Shown: positions 46,820 through 58,100 of the stretch, piece by piece | How positions within the stretch are numbered: position 1 is the stretch's first letter | Layout of the letters: each line of letters opens with the position of its first letter | Assembly (NCBI GenBank): GCA_016858145.1 | Contig: JAEHOE010000032.1 | Span: 434,001 to 498,000 of the forward strand | Length of the DNA: 64,000 nucleotides | Direction of reading: 5' to 3' | Source: Edaphochlamys debaryana | Lineage: Eukaryota > Chlorophyta > Chlorophyceae > Chlamydomonadales | Made by a program: the position numbers and the translations under genes | Notes under the pieces: generated by a model | What the model saw: only the letters and a program-made list of their open reading frames with translations | Database searches by the model: none | What the model was told of the DNA's origin: nothing

Positions 46820-47223
46820 CTGACAGAGCACAGTATCGTCGCTGCCACACTATCGTAGGAGTTCGGTGGTTGCTGGGAGTTGTGGAGGTTGACAAGGGAG
46901 AACGACCTGTGTGTGCGCCATGCACTTGTATGGTACAGCATGCATGCTGTACGGCAGCCTCATTCCGCCCGCGGTGAGGATAGGCTAGCGCTCAGCTCCC
47001 GTCTCGTTAAGACGGGAGCACCGCTTCATGCATCGCTTCATGCGTACTGAGACCTGTAACGTCAGAGTTGTTGCATGCCTTGCCTTCTCTACTGCCAGTC
47101 GAAGCAGTCTCTGTGCTACCCTGTCGACAATCTACTCGGAGCGCGTCTCCGCACGGCGTCCGTCAGTCGCCGTTCTCCAGCCGCGAGTCCTGGGCTACGC
47201 CCTTGGCCTTAGCTCGCAATTTT
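46820..47223 (+). repeat. Left 404-bp terminal repeat (putative 5' LTR)
   Basis: Matches 60738-61141 base for base by eye over 404 bp. Begins CTGACAGAGCAC, ends CTCGCAATTTT. Contains a short hairpin GCTCCCGTC/GACGGGAGC at 46995-47021. The 51-bp segment that precedes the right copy is absent here, so this LTR may be 5'-truncated. Confidence 0.75.
46995..47021 (+). terminator. Hairpin inside the LTR
   Basis: CTCCCGTC followed after TCGTTAA by GACGGGAG, an 8-bp stem, repeated in the right LTR near 60916. It may be an RNA structure at the LTR R region; the role is inferred only. Confidence 0.35.
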
Positions 47224-49794
47224 GCTCCCGTCTTCCGCTCGCGCTACGCGCAGTGGACTGCTCATCATTTGGTCCCGGGCTACGCCCAAGGTGCGACCTG
47301 GCTCCTAGGACTGCGTCCGAAAGAGCCGGAGCCCAGGCTACGTCTGGCATCTCCGAAGGGGTTGTCACTGTCGCTTCGCCCGTCGGCAAGCGGCCGCCCC
47401 CGGCAGCAGATAGAGCTTCTCGCTACCGCGAGCGTCGAGCGTCAAGAAGAGGACCTGCCTATTCATCGGTTCGCTGAGCTTCACAACGCCCGCAACGCAG
47501 GTGTTCCTCCGAAGTCACCACCGACAAGTCCTGGCCGCGGTCGCGCCCCAGCCCAGGCATCTTTGCTCCACGGTAATCCACTATTCGAGCAGCAACCCAC
47601 TGGCAACGCCGGTGCGGGTGCGAGTACGTCTGGAGGCTCCGACGTCACTCATCACGTTCGCGCTCCGTCTGCAGGCACTGCAACAGCGCTCGCTGGCAAC
47701 AACAACGTAGTTGCGGCTATCGCCTAAGCTGGAGGTGGGGCTGCGGGTGGTCAGGCTGGCCCGTCGCACGTCCCCGCAAACCCTCTGCACGCGCCCCAGC
47801 CGGGGGCCGCGGGGACACTTCCCGCCGTCGTGGGAGGACCTGGGCTGCGCCCAGGCTCAAACCCTAGCTCCTCTAGCTCCTCGTCTGACGAAGACGAGCC
47901 TCCGCCTCTCGGCCAGCCGCTGCTACCGCTAGCCCCGGCACCTCAAGCCGTGCAGGCTGGGCAGGCGGCGCCTGACCCAGACTCGGAAGATGAGATGTCA
48001 AACAAGCATGTCCCTGTCTTCGGTAGCATCAACAAGTCTCTCCCTGCCTTCCTCGCAGCGACCCACTCGTGGCGCCTGGGTTGGGAGATGACGTCATGTG
48101 GCGACAACACGTGCAAGCTCTGCCGGCTCTGGCTAGCTGGCATTGCTGGCGGCCAGGGGCCTGACGGCTCGGTGTGGCTCTTCACGGTCACACAGCACTG
48201 GGTCAACACCAAGGGCCTGCCACGCCTGCTGAAGCACCGGGTGGAGTTCGATGCGGCCATCGCCGCCATGAACCCGCAGCCCGTACCGCTGCCGGACTAC
48301 GTGGGCCAGGCGCTGCCGCCCGGGCTTCTCGATGCCATGGACTACGTCATCGCCCTGCTCCGCGAGGACTATGGCTGGGACGACCCCGCCGCCAAGGCGG
48401 ACTACGAGAAGTTCGAGATCTGGACCACGGAGGACCCCACCGCCGCCGGCTCCCGCTACCTGGCCATCGTCAGCGTCCTGAGCCTGGTCACCTACCCGCG
48501 GCGCACCCACACCGAGCGCTGGCTTCTCGCCGTCGTCAAGTCCCACTGGGTTAAGGCGGCGGTGATGAACGAGCACATCAAGCTCGGCTACCGGGGCAAG
48601 GCCGACGACGACCCCACCGCCTGGGACGTGGAGTAGTGCATCTCGGAGTGCCAGAACGTCTACGTCTGCTTCCGCTCGGACCAGGCCGAGGCGGACCGGC
48701 TGGCGCCCAGGAAGGTCAGGGCCCTGGCGACCGCTGCCGGGCCCGTGGGCGAGTCCACGGCCGCCAGCCACTCGGACTTCGCCCGGCTCTCGGCACAGCT
48801 CGACAGCATGGCGCTCGCCATCCACGGGCCCAACAACGGCAACCGCCCGTTCGGCAACCAGCAGCAGCTGCAGTCGCCGGCGGGCAAGACGCGCCAGCGC
48901 TGGCCCAAGGAGGCGCCCGGCCCAGTCACCGGCTCCAAGGGCCCCTGCACCTACCACGCCTGCGTCAACGGCCCCCGCGCCAAGTCCCACTCGCTGGATT
49001 TCTGCTCCGAGAACGCCAAGGCGGGCAACCCGACGGCCCTGCAAGGGTACCCGGCCTCGGTCGACATGGGCCAGGCCTGGGAGAAACTGCTCCGGCAGAA
49101 CCCGCAGTTCGCCGCACCGCAGCAGCAGCAGCAGCAGGGCGGCAACCAGCAGGGCGGCAAGCCGCAGGGCGGCAGCAAGCAGGAGTACGTCAAGGCTAAG
49201 GACAACAACCGCGGCAAGGGCAGGGTCAACGCCTACGTGGCCAAGACCGACTCCCCGGCGTCCCAGGCCCCGGCGGCAGCGCCGCCGGTTGCCTTCCACG
49301 CGCCGTACGGTTACGCGCCCTACCCGTACGCGCAGCCGCCACCCATGTACGGCTACCCGCCCAGCGCCTATGGCGGCCACGGCCCGCAGCAGCTGCCTGC
49401 GCCCTCGGCCGGCCAGCACGCTGCGGCCTTCGCCTCCGCTGCCTCCTACCGTGGCACGCCGCCGCCCTCGCACGTGAGCGCCCAGTCCCACGGTTGGCTC
49501 ATGGGCCACGGCGCGCCGCCGTACGCCTACCCGCCGCCGCCCAGCTACGCCCCCAGCACGTCCTCGGCGCTCGCCACGGACACGCTCTCGGTGGTGCAGC
49601 AGCCGTTCGGCACGTTCATCACGCGTGTCTACAGCACTGCAGGCGCCACGGTCCTCGCCACCAGCAGCTCTGCCTCTGTCTCCAAGCTGGGGGGGGGGTA
49701 TGAGCAGCCTGGGCACCAGCGTGCAGACAGCGGCACCGGCGCGGACCGGGCTCCAGTGGCCCATCCCTGCTGTGGCGCTCAACACCGCACGTGA
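47068..49794 (+). pseudogene. Retrotransposon gag region, interrupted
   Basis: One frame stays open from 47068 to 49794 except for TAA at 47725-47727 and TAG at 48634-48636. The central part (from about 47980: NKHVPVFGSINK, WRLGWEMTSCGDNTC, WVNTKGLPRLLK) looks like a capsid-type fold. It is followed by a Gln/Gly-rich stretch and a CX4CX8HX4C motif (about 48946-49005) resembling a nucleic-acid-binding zinc knuckle. The frame changes at a run of ten G at 49690-49699. Whether translation begins in the LTR (47068) or later (47830) is unclear. Gag would form the particle around the element RNA. Confidence 0.6.
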
Positions 49795-52700
49795 GCCCAT
49801 GCCCGCCGGCTTCCGCCAGAGCCAGGCGGCGTCGCTGCCCAGCTCTATCCGCGTCCCGCTCGTAGAGTACTGCTCGATCCAGATCTACCTGGACGGCAGC
49901 TGCAGTGTGCGGGTCAGCGGGGCGACCGGTACGACGATCCTGATGGCGATCGGCGACTTGATGAACGTGGTCAAGGCCCAGATCAAGCCTTCGCCCACGG
50001 ACGCCGCCCCCAACGCCACCTTTGCCTGCTTGTCCACGGCTGCAAGCGCCGGCTCCACCGCGCCGCCCGGCTCCGCTGTGCCGACAGGTGACACGGAGGC
50101 CATCAACCGGCACCTGCAGAGCAAGGACTGCGCCTCACTGCACTACATCGACAACGGCGACCCCAAGCAGGGCGTGGCCTTCCACACGGCCGACGGTGGT
50201 CTGGTCTACCCCTCCGGCGTGGCGCCCGACTGCGCCTGCAATCCGTGGGGCCTGGTGGTCGAGAGCCTGGTCAAGGAGCTGGGGCTGACCATCCGCCCTT
50301 GCGACGCTGGCGTGCGCTCGCTCGAGCAGTGCAGCCGGCCGCTCGGCATCGTCACCATCCGCACCACGCTCAACCCCGGCACACCCCAGGAGACCACCTT
50401 TGAGGGCGAGTTCCTGGTGGTGCGTGACTCAGCTGCCGAGGGGCTCTTCAAGGTCCTGTGGGGCGTGCACTTCTTCTGGCTGCACGGCATGGTGCTGGAC
50501 TACTTCCCGAGCCCACACCTCAAGTTCAGGCCGGGCTTCTACCGAGGTGACGCGTCCCTGGGCGGCTACGTCAAGCTGATCCCGGCCCCTGCCGAGCTGG
50601 GTCAGGCCGCGGCAGCGCTGCGGGCCTGCTACGCCACCGTGCAGCTGCCGGCAAGCGAGACGGCGGCACTTGAGGTCAAGACCAAGGACTGCAACCGCAA
50701 GGTCCCGTTCCTGCCCAAGCAGCTGTTCAAGACCCTGGCTGACTCCGCGGCCTCCGAGCTCCACGCCTCTGGGGACAGCACAGTCAGGATCGGGAGCACG
50801 CCGGAGCCGTCCTACGCGGAGCAGTACAAGCGGTACCTGCACGAGGAGGAGCGCAAGGCACTCATCATCTATGCCGACCCGGTGCCGCTCAATGAGGACG
50901 AGCTGATTGCCCAGGCGGATGAGGACGGTGAGCTGGACGAGTACCTGGTAAACGACGACGGCAGCATCCCCATGGAGCCGCTGTCGCCGCTGCCCCCGCT
51001 CTCACCTCCGCTGCCACCCTCGCCAGTGCCGGAGCCCTCGCCTCCGCCACCGCCCGCGCCGGCTCTGGAGCGCTCTCCGCCGCCACCGCCCCCGCAGCCC
51101 AAGGCTCTCGTAACGCCACCGGCACCCGCGCCCAAGGGCCCCTCCGCACGGGTGCCCCCGCAGGGCCCCCAGGCAGCGCCTGCAGCGAGCCCCTCAGCAT
51201 GACGCCGCATCGCGTGGTCTCCCATGCCGCCCCCTCAGGCCACGCCTGTCGGGGGCCCGCCCGTACTGCAGCTGGGTCCACGAGATCCTTACTACGACCG
51301 GGGCTACCGTGGAGATGAGCGCGGCTCGGAGCAGAGACGCTCCCGCTCCCCGTCGCGCGGCGACAAGGAGCCCGACAATGACCGACGCAAGGATCAGGGC
51401 AAGGACCACGACCGCGACTGCTCGAGGGACCGAGGGCACGGCGGTCCTGGTCCGGGCTCGTCGGGCGCCGTCCCGCGGCCACGGCACACCAAGGAGCTTC
51501 CCTCCAAGCTCTCAGGGTCACGCGTCCCGTGCACCTGCTGCACCCTGATCTCGGAGCTGGCCAGTCACCCAGACTACCGGGCGCTCGCCCGCTACCCCGG
51601 CCTGGAGACTGTGTTGTACGCAGCCAAGAAGGACCACAGCCTGGACAAGTGCAAGATCTGGGCGTTGTTGGGCGGTCCCACACTCCTGCAGATGACGAGG
51701 GACGTGGCGCTGACCTTCGGCATCCAGGGCTACAGCCAGCCCATCCTCGAGTCTGAGCTGCTTGAGTGGGACCCGGTGCAAGACCCCCTGACGCTGGATG
51801 AGTCACTGCAGCGCGATGCTCAGCACCTGATCAACACCTGCCGCTGGCACGAGGAGATTCGGGCTCAGGTGCAAGCTCCCCACGGGCGCTCGCCCTATCA
51901 TGCCCCACAGCTGAACGCGCACGCCGTGTTCTGGCACCGGCACCCGGTCTGGTGCCAACTGCTCTTCCTCGCCCTCAGTGAGCAGGGCCTGTGGGTGGAC
52001 TGGGGCCTCTACCTCCCTGACGGCAGCCCCCGCCTGATACCCTCGGACGAGGAGCTCGCACGGCAGGACCTGCTAGCCCGGGCGCTGGCGGAAGGGCTGC
52101 ACCGTCTCCAAGCCGGAGCCGGGGGAGATGAAGCACCCGCTGGTCCCCTTGCGCCACCCTACTTGCCGCCGGGTCTGCGTCCCGCGGTCCTGCCGGCTTG
52201 GGCTGCCCCACCGCCGCTCGTGACGGCTCAGACAACTCAGCCGGCGCTCCAGACGGCGCCGCCGCCACAGCCCGTGGCCGCGCCTGCTGTGCAGACGGGC
52301 CCCGCCCTCTGCATGCACCCGGGCCTCGCCCTCGATGTGCAGCCGGCACCAGCCAACCTCATGGACTACTCGACGACGGTCTTTGCCACCGTGGCGGCAC
52401 GTGACACCTCTCGGGCAGCCCCCATGCAGCCGCAGCGAGTGGAGCCGCCGCCGCCGCCGCCGCCACTGCCCCAACCGCCAAGTCAGGCACTGGCCCAAGG
52501 GCTGCGGCCGGCGTCGCTGAGCCGCAGTCGGTGGGCAACCCCAGGCAAGTGGTCAGCATGGTGCGCGCCACGCAAGTGCTCGCGGTGGGCGACGTCCAGT
52601 GGTCAGTGGCGCGCACGGTGTACGAGGAGAATCCGAGCAGCGTAGGGGAGCCCTGGGTCTGTGCCTTCCTGGCGGCAGACCAGCTCCCGCCGCCCGCCCC

Positions 52701-55106
52701 GTGCAACAACACCGGCACGGGGCTGCTGATGGGCGACAACGAGGGCTACCGCTGGACCTCTGGCGGCTTCTGCAAGATCCAGATCGTCTGCATGGACCGC
52801 GTCAGCTCACCGGCAACCTTCAGTGACGAGGACGGCCTCACCGGCATCCCGCTGCTGCTGCGGCTCGACGTGGCGCGAACCTTCCCCACCACCGTGGAGG
52901 GAGATGGGCTGCGGCACCACGAGCCTCGGCCCATCCGCGGCGCCATCGGCAACCGAGGGCTCTACAGCTTCGAGTACACCCTGCACGGCGCTCGGCTCCT
53001 CGTCAATGGCCACGTCACCGAGCGCACCGGCGCCAGCTACATGCGCTCGATCTCCCTTGCCCTGCCGCCCATCCCCATGCTGGGCCTGGACTACCTACCC
53101 TACGGCGTGGTGCTGGGGCGTGACTTCAACGTCCAGTTCAAAGCCGTACGCTCGTACGGCCGCGCTGGCGACACCCTGCAGCTCACGCACCAGCTGCCCA
53201 ATGAGGACACCTGGGCCACGACCCTGCGCCTCACCAATGTCTACTGCCCCGGTGACGTCCGCTTCTGCGCACTCACGCCGAGCCCCGGCAGGGGGGGGGA
53301 GGACGGCGACAACAACCAGCCGGGTCAGGCGGAGCATGCCGATGCTGACACCGCCAGCGGAGAGGACGAGGAGGTTCTGGCCCCAGTGCCCGAGCAGCCC
53401 GGCCAGCGACGCCTGCTGCCGCGCCCGTCAAGCAGCCGTGCCAACAGCCCGGACCTGGCCCCGCCGAAGGTCCCTCCGTCCGCTGCCCTCCAAGCGCGGG
53501 CCCGAGACATGCTCCAGCGCTGGGCCAACGCTGCTACCGAGCTCCAGGCAACCAAGGCCAAGGAGCTGCGCGACGCTGGCGCTGGCCCGGGCCCATCATC
53601 GGTGGTGGCGCCCACGGCTCCACCCGCACCTGCGCTGGTGCTGCCCCCTGCCCCTGAGCCTGAGGAGCGGCCCCGGAGTGACAGCACCAAGCGCCCCGCG
53701 CCAACACAGGGTGAGCAGCTGGGTCCCCTGGGCAAGCTCGTCCGCACCGAGTGCGGCGGCTACGAGCTCCAGGTAGACGTGAAGCGGTGGGCGGCGACCA
53801 AGCACCTGCCCACTGAGGCCCTGCTCCAACAGCTGGACAAGGTCTTCGACGCCTGCGAGGCGGAGGAGCGCGCGGCTGGCAGGCCATTTCCCCCACGTGA
53901 CGAGATCGTGATAGACGATGAGGAGGAGGACGGGGAGGTGCCGGACGTCACGAGCCCCTGCTCTGGCCCCCAGCCCCGGCGCTCCGATGACGACGCCGGC
54001 GCTGGTGGAGCTGGCGGCGGCTCGGCCTCGGCACCCTCAAGCTGCGCAGCGGCTCCGCCTCCCGCAGGCTCCTCGGCACCCCCGGCCCCCTCGGGCTCCG
54101 CCCTGCCGGTCGGCACCAAGGCTCACCACCTCCGCCGGGGCAGCCACAAGAGTGAGAAGGCCACGGAGCTCTACGACCGCATCGTCATGAGGCAGGTCGA
54201 CAGCGACGGCACGGGCCCCGTGCCCTGTCGCGCCCAATTGCCAACAGCCCCATCTACGGCCCGGTGCCCTTCCTCGATACCTACGGGGCCTGCTCCACCG
54301 ACAGCGAGTATGACGACTTCTGCTCGACTAGCGGGGACGAGGAGGGCGAGCTGGACGACGAGCTGGCTGCCTACGCGGCCAAGCTCGACGCCCTCCAGCA
54401 CCAGCTTGGCCGTATGATGCTGCGGCACGTGACGCGCAGCCTGGACCGGCGGCTACGTCGCCATGCGCGCAGGGAGCTGCACCGCCAGCAGGAGCGGCGC
54501 GCTCTGGCACAGATTGAGATAGATCGGACGAGGGAGGAGTACCGCACCATGGCCAAGCGTGAACGCCTGCGGCGCCGCGTGGAGCGCTGGGCAGCGACGG
54601 CAGGCGCCAAGCCCGCCAAGCGCAAGCTGCCTGTGCCCACGGCCAACACCGGCTCGGCGTCGCCTCACCGCTGGCGTCTCAACACGTTCAAGACGTTCAC
54701 CTTCGCCCTCACATGCCTGGTGCTGCTCAGCTGCTGGCGTCTGTCTGACGCCGCCCCGCACTGCGTACCCCACCCGGCTTACCAGCAGGGGGGGCAGTGG
54801 GCGGCCCCCAGCTGGGCCCAGCTGGAGCTCTCGCCCGCCAACAGCTCCCTGGAGGAGGCCATGCATCGCGTGCGCCTACGCTCCCAATCGACACCGCGGG
54901 CGGCAGCGCCGCTCGGCGCGTCTGCGCCTCCCAGCCCTTCGGCTCCGCTAACGGCTGCCCTCGCCGCCGAGGCCTCTCCTGCCTTCGTCACCACACCTGA
55001 CGGCACTCGAGCCCCGCCTGAGGACTCCACCTTCGTCAAGCAGGAGGCGGGCTACACCCTCTGCGTCCGTCCTGACATGACCGAGGCTGAGCGAGACAGT
55101 CTCTGA
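49700..55106 (+). pseudogene. Retrotransposon protease-like and linker region, interrupted
   Basis: Continues from gag after the poly-G frame change. Open segments: 49700-51202, 51224-52520, 52440-54240, 54240-55106, broken by TGA at 51200 and 55104 and by two frame changes. The stretch encoded about 50210-50530 has the layout of a retropepsin (LVVESLVKELGL, RPLGIVTIRTTL, EFLVVRD, VLWGVHFF), but the active-site triad reads D-C-A instead of D-S/T-G. Further on come Pro-rich linkers (50980-51200), Arg/Asp-rich spacers, an acidic patch (VIDDEEEDGE) and one strongly hydrophobic segment (about 54690-54745, FALTCLVLLSCWRL). The functions of the later segments are unknown. Confidence 0.5.
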
Positions 55107-55112
55107 GGGGAC

Positions 55113-58100
55113 TTGGGCCCAGTCAAGATCGAGCTCAAGCATGACAACCCAATCTTCGAGGCCCCCCGCCGCCACTCTGCCGCTGAGCGCGCCGTCGAGG
55201 ACGCCAAGTGCCGAGAGCTGCTGGAGGCGGACATCATCGAGCCCTCCAACTCGACCAAGTACGCCATGAACGTCACCATGCCTGGGAAGAAAGGGCTAGA
55301 CGGCACCTATGCGTCAGGCGATAAAAGGTACTGCGCCGACGCCCGGAGGGTCAATGCAGCGAGCGTGCGTGACTACTTCCGTCCCCCGGCGCCGGAGGAG
55401 CTGTTCGCGCGGATCTTGGGTGCCAAGTTCATCATGAAGTGTGACTGCCGAGCGGCCTTCAATCAGCTGCCCCTGGCCAAGGAGGACCGTGACAAGACCT
55501 CCTTCTGGTGGTGCAACACGCTCTATCGCTACAAGCGCTTGATGTACGGGGCAGTCAATGCTACGGCAGCTTGGCAGCGAGTGCTTAGTCATCACGTACG
55601 GCAGTACGGCCTGCAGGACGTCGTACATATCTTTGTGGACGACGCGGCAGTAACAGGCAGTACAGCGGAGGAGCATGAGCAAAATCTGGCCCAGTTTCTT
55701 GCCATGCTCGCCGACATCAACATCAAGCTGCACCCGGACAAAACCGTGGTGGCGGCTGACAAGATCGAGTTCTTGGGACACATGGTCAGCGCGGACAGGC
55801 TTCGCCCAGTCCAGGCTAAGATAGCAGCTATCCAAGCCATCCAGCCCCCTCGCTCGCTCACCGAGCTCCAGTCTCTCCTCGGCATGTGCAACTATTACCG
55901 TTGTTACATCCCTGACTTCGCCTGCATCGCCAGCCCCCTCTACGAGCTGACCAAGAAGGGCGTGGTCTGGGGCCCCGAGACCTGGCAGCCCAAGCACCAG
56001 GAGGTGCTGGATTGGCTCAAGGCCGAATTTGCCACCAACAACCGCCTGCTGCGCAACCCTGACCCCAACCGTGAGCTTATCCTCCATACGGACTTCTCCA
56101 ACGTGGGCATCAGCGCCGTGCTGGGTCAGCTGGACGATGATGGCAACGAGTACATGTGCGCCTGCATCTCCCGCTCCCTCAACCAGCATGAGCGCAACTA
56201 CACGTCGTACAAGGGTGAGATGCTGGCGGCCTGCTGGGCAATGAAGATGTTGCGCCCCTACCTGCTGGGCTGGCGCTTCACCTTGGTGACCGACCACGCG
56301 CCGCTGCTTTGGCTAATGGAGAATCAAAACCTAGTGGGGCAGTACGCGCGCTGGGCCCTCCTCATGCAAGAATACGACTTGAACGTGGCGCACCGCCCCG
56401 GCAAGCTGCACCACAATGCTGACACCCTCAGCCGCTCGCCCATGCCTTCGAGCGCTGACGGCTCGGGCGCGCGGATGGACGAGGACTCTGACCCTCGGCC
56501 GCCGGTGCCCAAGCTGGTCCCGTATCCCACCGTCACGCCTGCAGCGCAGCCCACCGTTCTCATGTCAGCCGTCCAAGCCCTGGCGCAGCGCGCCCGGGAG
56601 GACTTCTCGGTCCTGGCAGCCGTGACGGGGCAGGGCTCTGCCCTCATGCTCTCTCCCGATGAGCTGCTGGCTGGCGGCAACGGCACGGCCTCTGACGCCA
56701 TTGAGAGACCATCAGACCCAGACTGCACTGCTGCACAGCTGCAGACCCGGCTAGCCAACGTTATAGCAAACCGCATCGTACGTGAAGCCAGGGACGCGCT
56801 GCGCGCGCTTCCCCTGCCTAGCCCTCGGCCTCGCCGCACGGGCAACGGCACTACGGTTTCCCTCGACACCAGCCTGCTCTCCCACCATTTCTTGGAGCGG
56901 GCGTTCACCGACGGGCTGGTGGTAGTCGAGTGCGGCACCTCGGCCGCCACGGGCCTCGAGGCCTGCCTCAGGGCAGGCTGGACGGTGCGCGAGTACCACG
57001 CCTGGGGCGCGCCGGAGGAGGAGCGGGCGCTGCTGCGCCGCCGTCTGGGCTGGCTCCGTGCTTCCTTTCCCCGCCAAATCCGCGGCTCCGCCGTGGAGGC
57101 GCCCTGGGCAGCCCTGCCGCCGGGCCCCCTCAGCAACGAGCACCTGCTCAACACCTCCGCCAACGCTGGGCAACAGTGGCTCGTGCTGGCCAACCTGGAC
57201 TCCTACCGGGTCCCGCCCGAGCGAGTCTTGGACCTACTCGGCTGTCTTCAGGAGCTGCAGCCCCGCCTTCCCCCGGGTTACCTTCTGGAGGGCAACCTGC
57301 CAACGACCGAGGACACGCCCTTTGGCAATGGTCTGACTTTAGACACGGCCTTGCTGGGTAGGCCCCAGCATTCGCTGCGGGACTACTACACCAACTTAGC
57401 CGCCATCGAGCACCTGCGGCGCATTGTCACCAATGGCGCCTGGGCCCCGAGCAACCTCGCAGCCTCTGACGCCCTGCCGTCGCGTCAGTTGCCTATCTGC
57501 GAGGCGCTTCTCGGCCCCCCCTACGCCGCATGCCACGTGCCGGGCCGCACGGTCATGGTCCTGCCCCCAGGTGACCTGCGCGCCATGGAATTTCCCACCA
57601 TCCGTTCAGCACCGCCGTCGCCGCTGGACCCCGAGGAGATCTGCACCGTCTCAGGCCTCGAACCCGCTTCCCTGCTGGAGCCACGAGAGGATGGCACCCT
57701 CGTCGTCCCGACGGCCCCCGAAGCAGTACTCTTAGGCCTCCAAGCACCGGCAGCCGCCCGCCTCTTCACGGGTGCGCAGGCCCTGCAGCGCGCCTTCATA
57801 ACCCCACACCACATGGCCCGGATGCCTCCACTTCAGGCACCGCCGGCTGCCCCGCTGGGGGGGGGTGAGGAGCGTCAAAACAACTATGCAGCGGCCCAGC
57901 CTGCGGCCCTGATCACCGGCGCCGTACAGCGCAACCAGACCAACGAGCGCTGGACTTCTGCCCTAATCTCCGACGTCGCCGCCATCGCCAATCGTCAGGA
58001 GCTTGGAGCTGGACGCTACTGTGATCCCTGGGAGGACAAGCCGCTGCTGCATTACCTTTCGCAAGGCATCTGCCCCGCGGGCCTTGGAGGTGAGGCAGCC

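Noticed and set aside
48133..49800. Antisense ORF of 555 codons opposite gag
   Set aside because: Arg/Gly/Val-rich shadow frame of GC-rich coding DNA; no motif, while the plus strand has a clear gag pattern continuing in the element.
54264..55106. Separate envelope-like gene in the element because of the hydrophobic helix
   Set aside because: It lies before RT, in frame with pol, and has one helix only; no signal-peptide/ectodomain layout.
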